Of a stretch of DNA of 64,000 nucleotides, positions 10,600 through 21,356 are shown in pieces; position 1 is the stretch's first letter, and every line of letters begins with the position of its first letter. Location: positions 100,566,239 through 100,630,238 of the forward strand of contig NC_134705.1 in assembly GCF_043290135.1 (NCBI RefSeq). Direction: 5' to 3'. The DNA comes from Rhipicephalus microplus. Taxonomy: Eukaryota; Arthropoda; Arachnida; Ixodida; Ixodidae. Below the pieces are notes generated by a model that saw nothing but the letters and a program-made list of their open reading frames with translations, was not told the origin of the DNA and made no database searches. The translations under genes were made by a program, and so were the position numbers.

Positions 10600-10990
10600 G
10601 AGTTGCCATTTACAAGGAGTCATTCCGCGCGACGAACGGCCGTCCGCCGTATGCGCCATAGCGTTTGCTCTTCGGCGCCGTCCTGGCGGGTTTCCCGCTC
10701 CAACCCCCCCCCCCCCGCTCACCCCGGCCCGCGTTGCTCCCACAACGGCGGCGTAGATAAGCGAAGAGTTGCGTCACCGAACACCTGCGTCGACAGCTGC
10801 GGCGCCGCCGCTCCTCCTTCTCTCTCTCTCAACGTGGCTCTCTCTGTCTCATCGTCTTTCAAATGCGTTGCGTTGGTCTGGGGTCTTGGTCGCTGTGTGT
10901 GTTCTAGCGAACAGGCGCATATTCAATGGTGGTCACGCATGACACCGTGTTCGAAGTGACGCTCGGATTAAGGAATATTCATGGAGTGGC
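10600..10990 (+). promoter_or_regulatory. CpG-rich promoter-like region
   Basis: Abruptly GC- and CpG-rich compared with flanking AT-rich DNA, with CGCGCGACGAACGGCCGTCC, a C13 tract near 10706 and CT-rich runs (TCTCTCTCTCTC). It ends at a well-formed short candidate coding exon. It looks like the promoter and 5' UTR of a broadly expressed gene. No TATA box was seen. The function is inference. Confidence 0.4.
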
Positions 10991-12835
10991 GGACACGGAC
11001 AACGTGGGCCTATTAACGGTGAGTGTACTGTTTTCGTAAATAGTAATCATACAGCGCTAGCTGGGCCCCTGCAGCCGCTCTGCCGAAGTAGGCTGCCAGC
11101 CATTTACAACAGCATGCGTTCGCGGGCCTGTTGCAGATGCCCGATTAAACGTGTGGCTTAACGAGGTCACACTGCTATGCGCGATGTTGTGTAAGTGCCT
11201 GCATCACTCATACAGTGAGTGATGTGATCACTTAACAAGGGCGGGATTAGTTGCTGATCGCACATTGTCTCTACACTGCACAAAGTCATTGATATTGTTT
11301 TAAGATGTGCTTTGGGCTACATCGTAATAACATTTCTATTATTACTCAAATGTGCAACGTGCTTCTGTAGGTGTAAGCGCAAAAAAAGAAAGAAAAAGCA
11401 AAAATTATGTACAGAGGCGCACTGTACGAAATGGCTTTTTTTTTGCTTAAAGATGGTATAGTTAAAGGTGCTGATATGCCGCGATGCTCCCAGCACGTGC
11501 GCCTCGGCCTTTTAAGCTATTTAGGACAAGTGCCACCAGCAACAGGGAAAGATCTAGCAGACTTCCAAAGGCGCGTTGTTGTGGCCATCGCCGTGCGTTG
11601 TTTTCCCTCGTTTATGTTTGCTGTTTTCGTGCTTCGCTTTCATCTGCGATAATGTTCGGCGTTATAACAGAATGGAGAGAGTATACGTGACTGTTGGAGC
11701 TATGTGCGGTTGCTCTAGCATAAGCCATGGCTGCTGCAACGTAGTCGGCGTCCGCGCGCGTTGGTGTCGTTCGAGCGCTCTTACTTGCGTGATTGTGTTT
11801 AACTGAGTATTTAGGCACGGGTTACGTTTGTAAATCCCGCAGTCAATAATCGCTAATAGCGTGCCCCTGATTGCCATCAGAGGATGGGCTTGGTTGTCGA
11901 AATATGCCAGACGCTTTTTCTGAAAGCAAGCTTTGAATTTTTTTTAAAAGAAGTACTTTCATACGTGCAAGGCAGTGCCTATTGCAGGCCCACAACTCTT
12001 TAAAAACTGGACGAGCTATCACATCTTTTATCAAATTACAATGAATTAGGATGATTGAATTATAGATTACGAATTTCTGTGCTAGATTAGGTGCACAAAA
12101 CACATGTTCGCAGCCCTACGTCTAGAAAGCAGGCAAATAGAAAGCACAGCGTCAAATTTGGATTAGATTCCATTGACGGAGCGTCTTGTGAGAGTAGAAA
12201 GAACGAGAAAATTGTTCATTTTTGATGCCCTTATAGAGGCAGTCAGAATTGCACTGATTGGTGACTTGTAACAATTCCTCAGATTGTTAGAGGCGTGATT
12301 AAAGTCAGTAAATCTTTTACTTTTTTTGCAGACCTCTTCGCTAGTGCCACGCCCAAGATCATTTGTTCTCATGTAAAAGAGAAAGCAGAGATGTCTTCAC
12401 TGTTTGTACATGAAGAGGTAAGTTTTTTGTGCATTTTGATTAATGTTACATGTTCTGAACGTTGTACTTTAGGAATTGTTTTTCACACTGGCTCACTACC
12501 CTAGAAGGAATTCGATTCTTAGGTGAGTTCAGGCTTTCGTAAGTGCCATTTTTGAGCTGTAGTCTTACACTTCACCTCATTTCGGGAATTTGCTGTATGC
12601 TGGAAAACTCTTATCTTTATCATACGAAATTATTGGAATGTATGGGTTGTATGCTTCGAGTTCAGTGTAATGTCAATTACACGCCATTTCGAAGGGTACA
12701 CACTACACATTCTTTATATATGGTGCTGCCAGTACAGCACGAACATCCTTTTATGAGAAGTCATATTTGCTCTTATTACAGGATGAGAAGGTGCCGCTGA
12801 TGTCCTGCGTAGTCTACCCCCCGGCCCCAGCCTAG
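10926..12835 (+). CDS. Candidate multi-exon gene, product not recognised
   Basis: Three plausible exons. Exon 1 (10926-11018) starts at ATG behind the CpG-rich region, gives 31 residues beginning MVVTHDTVFEVTLGLR, and ends ACG|GTGAGT. Exon 2 (12332-12417) has a strong acceptor (TTTACTTTTTTTGCAG) and donor GAG|GTAAGT. It is open only in the frame giving LFASATPKIICSHVKEKAEM. Exon 3 (12782-12835) has acceptor TTATTACAG and joins exon 2 in phase 0 to give DEKVPLMSCVVYPPAPA and a stop. Exon 2 to 3 phases agree. Exon 1 (phase 0) does not fit exon 2 (needs phase 1), so an intermediate exon is missing or exon 1 belongs elsewhere. I do not recognise the protein. Confidence 0.35.
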
Positions 12836-13138
12836 AGCAAGCCTACTTACTGAACCTCCACATGGATAACCGAAAAATCTTCCGTGTCAGTAATGACGAA
12901 GAAGGAGTGACAGCACTGATGAGTTGATTTTTTTTATTTTCAACATTGTCTACGGCCGCAAGGCCTTTAACATCCACCGTGATTGAGCTGCTTTTTCTCG
13001 GCGTGAGTTTGGAGTTTATCAAAGAAGTTGTTCAGGCTGAACGACGCTGAAAATTTTAGTGTCACAATGCCTGAACAACTTTTTCTAGTGTGGTCATGGT
13101 AGGTGAACAAACATTGTTATTTGTGTAAGTTATTTTGC
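12836..13138. other. Intergenic with a 12-bp stem-loop
   Basis: Contains an open stretch to a stop at about 12926 in a frame different from candidate exon 3. It also holds an inverted repeat, AGTTGTTCAGGC near 13027 and GCCTGAACAACT near 13069, separated by about 30 bases. Confidence 0.4.
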
Positions 13139-13779
13139 TTAAATATAGCTGGACCATTTCATGCCAAACGTCCCAGCCAATTTGGCGACCATCTGAATTG
13201 TATTTGAAAAAAAAAGTGCTGACTTACTGCGTTGAAAACAGTGAACTGCTAGAATATTTCAGCGAGAAAAAAAGTTTTGTTCATGTGGCTGGCTTATAAC
13301 TTCCTGGCATAATGCCGTCTGTGTGCTGTGTGTGGAAAATTTTGTTTTAAAACTACCGCTTATTTTTCTAAAGCAAATTCGGTCTACCTGTTAAGTAAAT
13401 GTGCTTCTGTAAGGTATTTGAAGCACAATAATAATAGTGCAATTTTTTTGCCACATTCGCTTCCAAGAATAAAGCCAAAATGTGTTATGTTTGCATTCTT
13501 TATTGCAATATTGCACTTTGTATCAATATTTGAGCAGTGAATACTTACTCCACAGAAGGTATATTTTGAGGAAAAAATATCTTTAGACCTCTCAAGCTGC
13601 TGAAATATACGAGGAAATATCACGAATTTCACAAAATTGTGATTTTTGTCCGTATTGAGATGCAATTTGCTCCATGTTGTGATACAATGAAAACTCATCA
13701 TTATACCTAAATTGTAAGAAAATGAAATTTTTTCTGTAATAAAAATCTTATCGCAAAAAGGAAAGGAAAGAGCGCTGTC

Positions 13780-13817
13780 AACTGAATTTTATTGAAGGTG
13801 CTACGATCGTTTTTATA
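13780..13817 (-). promoter_or_regulatory. TATA plus initiator of the left Penelope-like LTR
   Basis: On the minus strand TATAAAA (13817-13811) is followed 34 nt later by an arthropod initiator TCAGTT (13785-13780). It is oriented outward from the inverted pair. Confidence 0.55.
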
Positions 13818-13876
13818 CTGAGCACAAGACCAGGGCTCATCTGCAACAACACATGTGTGACCATGACAAAATAATT

Positions 13877-14170
13877 TTAACCGAGAAAAGAATACTCTTT
13901 TTTGGAAAAGATAAGTGAAGGTGAACTGATGCATTCATCCTTGGCCTTCCTGATAAAGAGTTCTAAAATCTCTAATTTTTCTGCTTGCTTTTTTTTCAAA
14001 AACCGTGTTTTATGAAACCTAGGACTACACTTACATTCTTTACGGTGTCCAGCCATGAGACTACTATAGCCCTTCTTAACATTTAAAGCATACTGTCTTG
14101 CTTGATCATTGAAGCATTGCCCAGTTTGTCTTATGTTTACTTTTCCACATGTTAGCGGCATCCTATACAC
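13877..14170 (-). pseudogene. Penelope-like GIY-YIG endonuclease fragment
   Basis: 97 residues beginning MYRMPLTCGKVNIRQTGQCF, then HRKECKCSPRFHKTRFLKKK and EILELFIRKAKDECISSPSL. This is the GIY-YIG-type endonuclease of Penelope-like retroelements, whose usual motif is a Y(R/K)IPLTCG..YIGQTGRC pattern. Here the second motif reads NIRQTG, so the YIG Tyr and Gly are lost. The upstream frame (14394-14170, minus) is the linker from the RT with a stop after CTIRN. It is non-functional as it stands. Confidence 0.75.
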
Positions 14171-14584
14171 ATTAGATTGGCATTCAGTAAACCTATTCTA
14201 GTTACGAATGGTGCAAGATTGACTATTCCTGTTGCTGTAAGTACATGCACTTTTGAAAGCTTGCAAGGGGTGGAAAACAACAATGTCATATCTGCTGGCT
14301 CTTTTCCTAAAATTGTGAGACACCTTATGTACGTAGTACCGTGTGACATGCAAAGGTGATTGGTCATTGTCTTTTTCTTTTGGTCCTGTTCCATTTAACT
14401 TTACTTTCTGCAGGAGGGTTTCGCAAACAAGTGTGATGATGCTGTTGGGTATTGGCTGGTGCTATCAGCCCAGGAGTTCTAAGAATGTTCTGCCTTTTCA
14501 TAGTGGGCATTCAAAATTAGTAGAAAGAGGAATTGATACCACATGTACTCAGGCCACCCTTCAGAAGTCATGTTAGCACAAGGG

Positions 14585-14930
14585 TGAGGTGAGGTTTAAA
14601 AACCAGATTAAAATACTAAAAGATGCTGGGTATCCCTACAGAATCATCACACCCGCTTGCAAAACCCTCCTGCAGAAAGTAAAGTTAAAGCAAACAGGAC
14701 CAACAAAAAACAATGACCAAAACCTTTGCATTATATATCACATCATGTGTCTCACAATTGAAAAATAGCCAGCAGATATGATATTAGCGTGTTGTTTTCC
14801 ACCCCTTGCAAGCTTTCAAAAGTGTGTGTACTAAACAGCAACAGGAATAGTCAATCTTGCCCCATTCGTCACGAGAATAGGTTTACTTAATGCCAGTTTA
14901 ACGTTCGTAGAAGTATTTTTTATCAGGTAA
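14585..14930 (+). pseudogene. Penelope-like RT C-terminal fragment (right half)
   Basis: The plus strand reads RFKNQIKILKDAGYPYRII then ACKTLLQKVK and IIYHIMCLTIEK, stopped by TAG. This corresponds to the RT end and linker of a Penelope-like element and is the inverted partner of 14208-14450. Right after about 14930 the sequence jumps to the segment that follows the endonuclease in the left copy. The ~300-bp GIY-YIG core is therefore missing. Confidence 0.6.
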
Positions 14931-15056
14931 ACCAATGATCAGTGCATCACTACACGTTCACTTATCCTTTCCGAGAGGGAGTATTCTTTTCACAGTTAAG
15001 ATTATTTTGTAGTGCTCACAAGTGTCGTCGCGCATGAACACGGATCTTGTACTCTG

Positions 15057-15093
15057 TATAAAAGCGCTCGTAGCACATTCATTAAATTCAGTT
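15057..15093 (+). promoter_or_regulatory. TATA plus initiator of the right Penelope-like LTR
   Basis: TATAAAA (15057-15063) is followed 33 nt later by initiator TCAGTT (15088-15093). The surrounding sequence matches the left-half promoter segment in reverse. It points outward toward higher coordinates. Confidence 0.6.
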
Positions 15094-15567
15094 GACAGTC
15101 GGTGCTCTTTCCTGTCCTTTTTGTCTCTTCCTAAAGTTGTCGCGCTGTGACTAGCACACAACCACGATGAACCAACTCTCCCAAATTAAGCTCTTGTTAC
15201 GTAACACGTAGACCGAGTTTCGTATGAAAAGAAGGAGCGGTGCTTTTAAAATAAAATTTTTCACATACAACACCTAGACGGCATTCCAGGAAGTTCAGAG
15301 GGCAGCCACGTGACCAAATATTTTTCCTCTCCTAAATATTCCAGAAGTTCACTATTTTCAATGCAGCACAAGTTTTTCGAATACATTTGAGATGGTTGCC
15401 AAAATGGCTGGGACATTTGGCATAAAGTGACCCAGCTGTGTCATTAGCCATAATTATGCATTACCTATTGTTTTTTGTGTGTTTTGACTCAGTTTTGTGT
15501 TCGTTTTTAGCTTATTGTGTTTCTGATCATTGTACTGGTTTCTTAAGTATTCGCTAAAGTTATATGT

Positions 15568-15970
15568 GCGAAAACCCGTATATGTTTGCATGTACATCAT
15601 TTCTCATAACCAATTGTTATACATCCAGGAATACAAAGCTTAATCCACTGTGATTGTATACATTTGAAAACACTATCCATATATATTTTTGTGTGCATCA
15701 CTTCTTGGGAACGATTGTGTACATGAAGGCGTATATAGTGAAATCATGGTGATTGTATATATTTGAAAGAATCATAAGTATATATTTGCCTGTATTTTAT
15801 TCCTATTAACTGATTGTGTACATGAAGGTGTATTAAACTGGAAACCACTAAGATTGTAGATACTTGAAAGAATAATAGGGATATATTAGCGTATATTTCA
15901 TTTGTAGTCTCTATGTACTTGAAGCAGTATACTAAACTGAAACCAGTGTAATTGTATGTTGCAAAGAATT
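15568..15970 (+). repeat. Diverged ~99-bp tandem minisatellite
   Basis: Four degenerate units begin near 15568, 15650, 15749 and 15848, with a partial unit at 15949. Each has a GATTGTATA.ATTTGAAA opening, a TATATAT..G middle and ACTGATTGTGTACATGAAGG-like ends. AT-rich with no coding potential. Confidence 0.65.
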
Positions 15971-16350
15971 GTCAATGAAGTGAAACTGAATAAATATTAT
16001 AAACATTTGAGGTGTTGCATGTGTAGTGTACGTATACGTGAACGTATATCTGGTGAAAAAGTTGTGTGGCAGAAGAAAAGTTTATGTTTTATTTGCCTAT
16101 TAAATAAACGCAATATGCAAGGGCAGCAACGCTTCATTTTCTGTAATGCGCATTATGCATATACTGTGAAGTATATATAGATCCAGCACAAGTTCATACA
16201 CGATAGTACGCGTTTATATTTTTGCCCAGACGCAATGAATGGAGTGGCGCACCAATGATAATCAGGACCACTTTCTTCAAGTAGTGTGTAATCAGTGCAC
16301 GCTGATATCTATTAGTGCAGTCTAAAAAATACTGGCACCCCTGCCATGGG

Positions 16351-16582
16351 CACTCAACACCCTTGTGCACCCTTCTCGCACCCTCCTCAGAGGGTGCTAA
16401 AAAAGTGATGGACATCGAAGGCACCCTTCCTTAAGGGTGTTTTTGTAACACCCTACAGTTTTTTTACATGTACACCCTATTCTAAGGGTGCATGAAAAAG
16501 CACCCTTTTTGGAAGGTGCTGAATTAACACCCTTAGGGTGTCGTCCATGGGACAAGCTCATTTACACCCTTCTGGGTGTAAA
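16351..16582. repeat. Cluster of CACCCTT/AAGGGTG hairpins
   Basis: About six short perfect or near-perfect palindromes in 230 bp share CACCCTT and AAGGGTG arms. Examples are GCACCCTTCCTTAAGGGTGT, CACCCTATTCTAAGGGTGC, AACACCCTTAGGGTGT and TACACCCTTCTGGGTGTA. They vary in loop length and spacing and are followed directly by (TA)n. Confidence 0.75.
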
Positions 16583-16590
16583 AATTTTTA

Positions 16591-16593
<3 letters not shown>

Positions 16594-16643
<50 letters not shown>
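16594..16643. repeat. (TA)n microsatellite
   Basis: About 25 uninterrupted TA units. Confidence 0.97.
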
Positions 16644-16644
<1 letters not shown>

Positions 16645-19600
16645 GGGTGGCAGGTGACCGGTTGTGCAGCGCGAGCAGTCGGCTTTTTTAGTAAAGAAAC
16701 TGGCTAGCATACGCTGCCTGCGTCGGCTTTGCCAGATGCTGCGGTGAGAATGGCTAGAGGAGAGGAGGAAACGAGCTTAGGTTAGCAGACGCTCCCTGCA
16801 TCGTCGTTGGGAGACAGGAGAGGGGGAGCGTATGAGAAGAAAGAAAGGAGAGGGAACGCGCATGCGCAGTAGGAGAGCAAGAACAAGCATATGGTAAAAG
16901 CGGAGAGTGGCGCATGCGTAGTGTGAGTGCGGGCTCCGGACGCGTAACATATCCGTGAGCAAGAGATGCACCTCATCTGAAACTCTTCCTCTAAACACAG
17001 CGCTTTCGCTTGCGTCTACCGTTCGTGGCTTGTGTAACACTTGTTTACTGTGCGTGCAAGCCAGGGTGGGTTATCAAACGTCACCCAATATTTTCTGTGT
17101 CCAGGCATAGGAACATATCTACAGTTTTCTAGGCGGAAACATGAAGACCATCGTTAGTTATAGTACATTTGATAATTAGTGTTATTTAAATTTACTTAGT
17201 GAAAGTTAGTTGCACTGCCTGGTAATATGAAAAACAGTACCGTGTTGTTTTCGTCTCACTTGTGATATGCTACTCATAATATGTTACATTGCCTGAAAAA
17301 CTACATATTGAAGCTAAGTGTGCTTCCGCTATCCCACACCCTTCTGCCTTACGTGTATTCGTAGGTGATCAAGTCGCCTTTATCAGCCACCTGATGGAAC
17401 ACACTTGAAGGCAGGATGGGAAGCTCAAGTGACCTGCGAGGCTTTTGTCGTTTTTGCAGTCGACTGCCCGATCGGTCATTTCATGATCTGTAAGTCGTGT
17501 TGGTTATGTACTCTAGCTGTTTGGGAGAACGTTTGAAATAGGGGTATTGTTATGAGGGACACTTTTTGGAGGGCTCCAGAAATTTCCGCCCTCTGGGGTT
17601 CTTAATCCAGCACCGGAATACCAAAACATAGTCTTCGAGTTATGCGAATATGGTTTCACAGGTGTGCTTTTGGTATAATCCGGGCACCCTTCAGATACAA
17701 TAATTCTCTGGAAGCACAGCTGACACAGCATTAATTAAAGTCGCGACGACCGCCGCTCTCCAGCCTTACATGAGAATGCTTTCTGATTAGTAATGTGTTG
17801 GTACACGACTTGCGACACATGCAATAGTTTTTAAGGGACCTTCACTTTTGATCGACGCCTCTACACAGGATGGTGTTATCGTATGTCCTTAAGGTTAAGC
17901 TGCTTAAGCGTGCTGCGGGAGACATTTCTACATACAAGGAGGAACCAGCTTTTATTCTACTTGGCCTGGCCCACGCAGAACATTGCGGAGCAGCCTTTTT
18001 TAAATTCCTTTTAAAGGAAATAAAATAATGGGGCAGAGTACTCAACAGTGTCAAGAGAAGAGACTGACGACTCAGGTGCAATGTTTTTCTTTTTTTTGTA
18101 TTGCGACCGACTTTTTGCATTTATGATCAAGCGTTACCAACTCACCCAAATAGATGTTTTCCTAAACCCCATTTGTTTGTGGTCACATTTATATTACTTC
18201 GACGTGTATATATCACCGGCATTATTGCACTAAGCCACGCGTGGCAAGCCATCACTTTTCATACCTTCCGCTCATCCTTCTTTTGCTTCCTAATTTGTAT
18301 CTTGCTTGTTCTTTTGATCTGGCTTCCAGATCCCCTGTTCTGCTTGTCATGCAAATCCCCGTAGTAAGTACCAAGCAAGTGTGCTTGTAGCAGTAACTGA
18401 AAGAGTGTGAGGAAAAGGCTCTGAAAAGCCGCTCTTTTGAGCTTTCGCTGCGACAGTGCTGCGCGTTCTGCCCTGGCCTGGCGTTTTTTTTGTAATGCGT
18501 GAGGAACACGCACTTTTGATTAGAATATAATAAACAACTATTTTGATGCATTGGTCTACTCCACTCATGAATCAGCACAGGCCAACTGACACATCTTTGG
18601 AGGTTTGCGAGTCGACGAGTCATCCAGGAGAGGCAACACGAAAGAAAGCGCATTGCTTGAGAATGCGATGACCTTGCCCTTGCAACTGGGGTAACATCGA
18701 GAAATATTGCCTTCGTGAAAGGGCGACGATAAGCATGGTCATTACATCATACGCAAAAAAAATATGAGCCATTTGCGCAGTCACGCTGGTAGTCTCCCTG
18801 AAGTCCTGGTTTAACTCAATATCAGCAAGTCTCGAAGGTCGCCAATACAGAGTGGCAGACATTTAAACGTCTATAATCGATTATGATCAAAAGACAGAGT
18901 GCAAAACCCGGCGATTTCTTGAATTTGGAGCCAACTACACAAGATGCAACCTATAGTCTCGACATGGTTGTAGATATTGCACGTGGGTGATTGTGTCCAA
19001 TCAAATTGAGTACGCTTTGCGTGAGTAAACGCTACGCCGAGTACAGGCCGACAGAGCCAGTTAGAAGCAAAGCGTTGGCGAAACCAAAACGCTCATTGCA
19101 ATACCAAGGCATAAAACACACAGAAAATGTACAAACGAAGCGTTGCCGATCATTTTATGATAAAATGTTGTACCATTCAACAAGATTGGCAGAACGATGA
19201 AAGAAACGTGATATCTACAGAGCTGGGTCTGGGAGATATCACATCGTTGACACCAAGTCAACATACACATCGAGCCGTCACATCATGTATCTACGTTGAT
19301 GCTTGCAGTTGCTTTGCTGACCTGCGTAGTATGGGCTTTTTTAAGGACACATCGATATGATCTGCGTGCCCTTTCTAAGTTACCCCTTGAGCTTCGCGAG
19401 TGAGGCGCGCTGTCGTGAAATACGCACCCGAGATTGCAATAGGGTGATTGGTGCACGTTCACCGTAACACGAGCTTATCGATGCTCTTTAGCCGCCGTCT
19501 TGTTTGGCTTTAAAAGGCTGTTCGAAAGACACAGTTTGCAGGGGTTTCTCCTCAAAGCAGGCCCGTAAGCTTGCCATTCGTGAAAGACCATTGGGTTGTA

Positions 19601-19850
19601 CATCTGCAAAGCGGCAATAGCAGAAGACCTTCACCCTCTTGAAGAGACGTAACGTAAGTGTTTTGGATTTTTAGGAAGAAAAATTTACGCAAAGTAGGCT
19701 GGCAACTATAGTGGCCAACCTCTAAAAAAGATGATGAAGTAATTCTGTGGCCGCGTGCTCTGGTGTTCGTGCTATTGGCTTTTGGCTAGAAAAGTAAACG
19801 CCCTGTTTTTGTGCCTTCGTCCCTGTACCTTTGTGACAAAATGTCAAAAA
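16644..19850. other. Intergenic, no gene recognised
   Basis: 3.2 kb of low-complexity-free sequence with only short random ORFs on both strands. No paired splice sites around an open exon, no transposon motifs and no RNA gene were recognised. A purine-rich stretch at about 16745-16900 (GAGGAGAGGAGG-type) is the only compositional feature. Confidence 0.5.
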
Positions 19851-19851
19851 T

Positions 19852-20013
<162 letters not shown>

Positions 20014-20188
20014 TGTCACGTCACTCCAGGGGGTGTCGACAAGGTTTATAGAGGACTCAGCAAAAGGGCTCTAACCAAACGCGTTGGTTGGGCTTGTTTG
20101 CCAGAGCGGGGGCCCACGTGCACTTCTTTCTTCTCTGTGGTGTGAGCCTTCACCTTGGCATACGACCCACTACTAGAAGTAGGCGGCA
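20014..20188 (-). repeat. G1 3' LTR
   Basis: 175 bp, TG..CA ends on the plus strand (TGTCACGTCACTCC to GTAGGCGGCA). It pairs with 30515-30689. On the minus strand a purine tract GAGGAGGAATAT lies just before it, as expected for a polypurine primer. Confidence 0.93.
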
Positions 20189-20377
20189 ATATTCCTCCTC
20201 AACAAAAAAAAGAGAGCATCGTCCCGATGCTGTAAATTTATTGAAAAAAAAAACCAAAACAAAGTACTTTAAACATTGAAAAAGGGCAACAATAATCAAC
20301 TGTTAGACGCGATAATTTCACCAATGATGAGTAAATTGTCGGAGCACAAATGAAAAAAACACAGGAAAAGTGGTCTT

Positions 20378-21271
20378 TTAGGAACGCGCAAAATAAGGCT
20401 TCATGCGCTTCACGTGAACTATGTCAAAGGTCGGTTGTTTTCGTTTTACCCATCGTGACGACGTAGCGTCCGGAACCACTTCGTAGTTTACGTCACTCAC
20501 GCGGCGTAATACTTCATACGGACCGAAGTATCTGCTGAGCAACTTTTCAGAGAGGCTACGGCGTCGAACAGGGGTCCAAACCCAAGCTTGGTCTCCCGGA
20601 CTGTAAGATACGTCATTGTGACGCATATTGTAACGTCGTGCATCGACCTGTGGCTGCTGACCAATGTGTAATAGGGCGAGCTGGCGAGTTTCCTCTGCAC
20701 GCTGTGCAAATTCTTCTGCGTCAGTTGTTAATTGATCGGCGCCTTCACAAGGAAGCATCGCATCCAGCATCGTCTGAACTTCGCGGCCGTAGAGAAGTCG
20801 AAACGGTGAAAATCGGGTTGTTTCTGGAACGGCGGTGTTATAAGCGAACGTCACATAAGGCAAAATGCGATCCCATGTTTTTTGTTGGACGTCGATGTAC
20901 ATGGAGATCATGTTTGTGACCGTCTTGTTAAGTCATTTGGTTAAGCCGTCGCTCTGCGGATGGTAAGCAGTCGTCGTTCGATGCCTATTGTTACTTAGTC
21001 GAAAAACTTCATCAATAAGCTGTGCAGTGAGCGCTGTTCCTCTGTCGATTATCACTGTAGATGGAGCACCGTGGCGCAGAACAATGTGCCACATGAAAAA
21101 CTGTGCTACCTCAGAAGCCGTGGCTCGTGGTATCGCCTGTGTCTCAGCATAGCGGGTCAAATAGTCAATTGCAACAATGACCCATTTGTTGGGCTGAAAT
21201 AATCCAGCCGGCTTGCTTGGTGGCGACTTTCGACGCTGGCATTCACGACAGATTTTAACGTACTGCTTCAC
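20378..21271 (-). pseudogene. G1 integrase (inactivated)
   Basis: Read on the minus strand. The zinc-finger end [11 protein letters not shown] is followed after a deletion by NKWVIVAIDYLTRY, which removes the region of the first catalytic Asp. The second catalytic motif survives as IDRGTALTA. The third, normally GLTE, reads GLTK and is followed at once by a TGA in place of Arg (about 20933). The remainder (20911-20378) carries the C-terminal FAYNTAVPETTRFSPFRLLY block, typical of gypsy integrases, and the GDQAWVWTP and DIVHVKRMKPY segments. It cannot be catalytically active. Confidence 0.9.
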
Positions 21272-21356
21272 GCTTGTCGAATGTCCGGGCTAGTAGTACG
21301 CCTCACTTACTCTGGCGAGCGTTCGCGAGTAACCTAGATGACCAGACGTGGGCTCG

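Larger units (their letters stand above)
13139..15445. mobile_element. Inverted pair of Penelope-like element fragments
   Basis: A 2.3-kb palindromic arrangement. The outer arms are 13139-13384 and 15211-15445 (reverse complement, sharing ATGCCAAA.GTCCCAGCCA and CTTCCTGG.ATGCCGTCT). The inner arms are about 14208-14450 and 14645-14880, sharing ACTTTACTTTCTGCAGGAGG. The left half reads as a Penelope-like element on the minus strand and the right half as another on the plus strand, head to head around 14580. Both halves have end-of-RT sequence and a promoter-bearing LTR-like segment. Only the left half keeps the endonuclease. Confidence 0.7.

Noticed and set aside
10481..10959. Pro/Arg-rich ORFs in the CpG-rich region
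   Set aside because: Overlapping frames on both strands caused by high GC; no splice or homology support.
12900..15445. Hammerhead ribozyme in the Penelope-like LTR segments
   Set aside because: One CTGATGAG core is present near 12917, but no properly placed GAAA and closing helices were found.
16351..16582. CRISPR-like array
   Set aside because: Repeats are short palindromes without equal-length unique spacers, in eukaryotic DNA.
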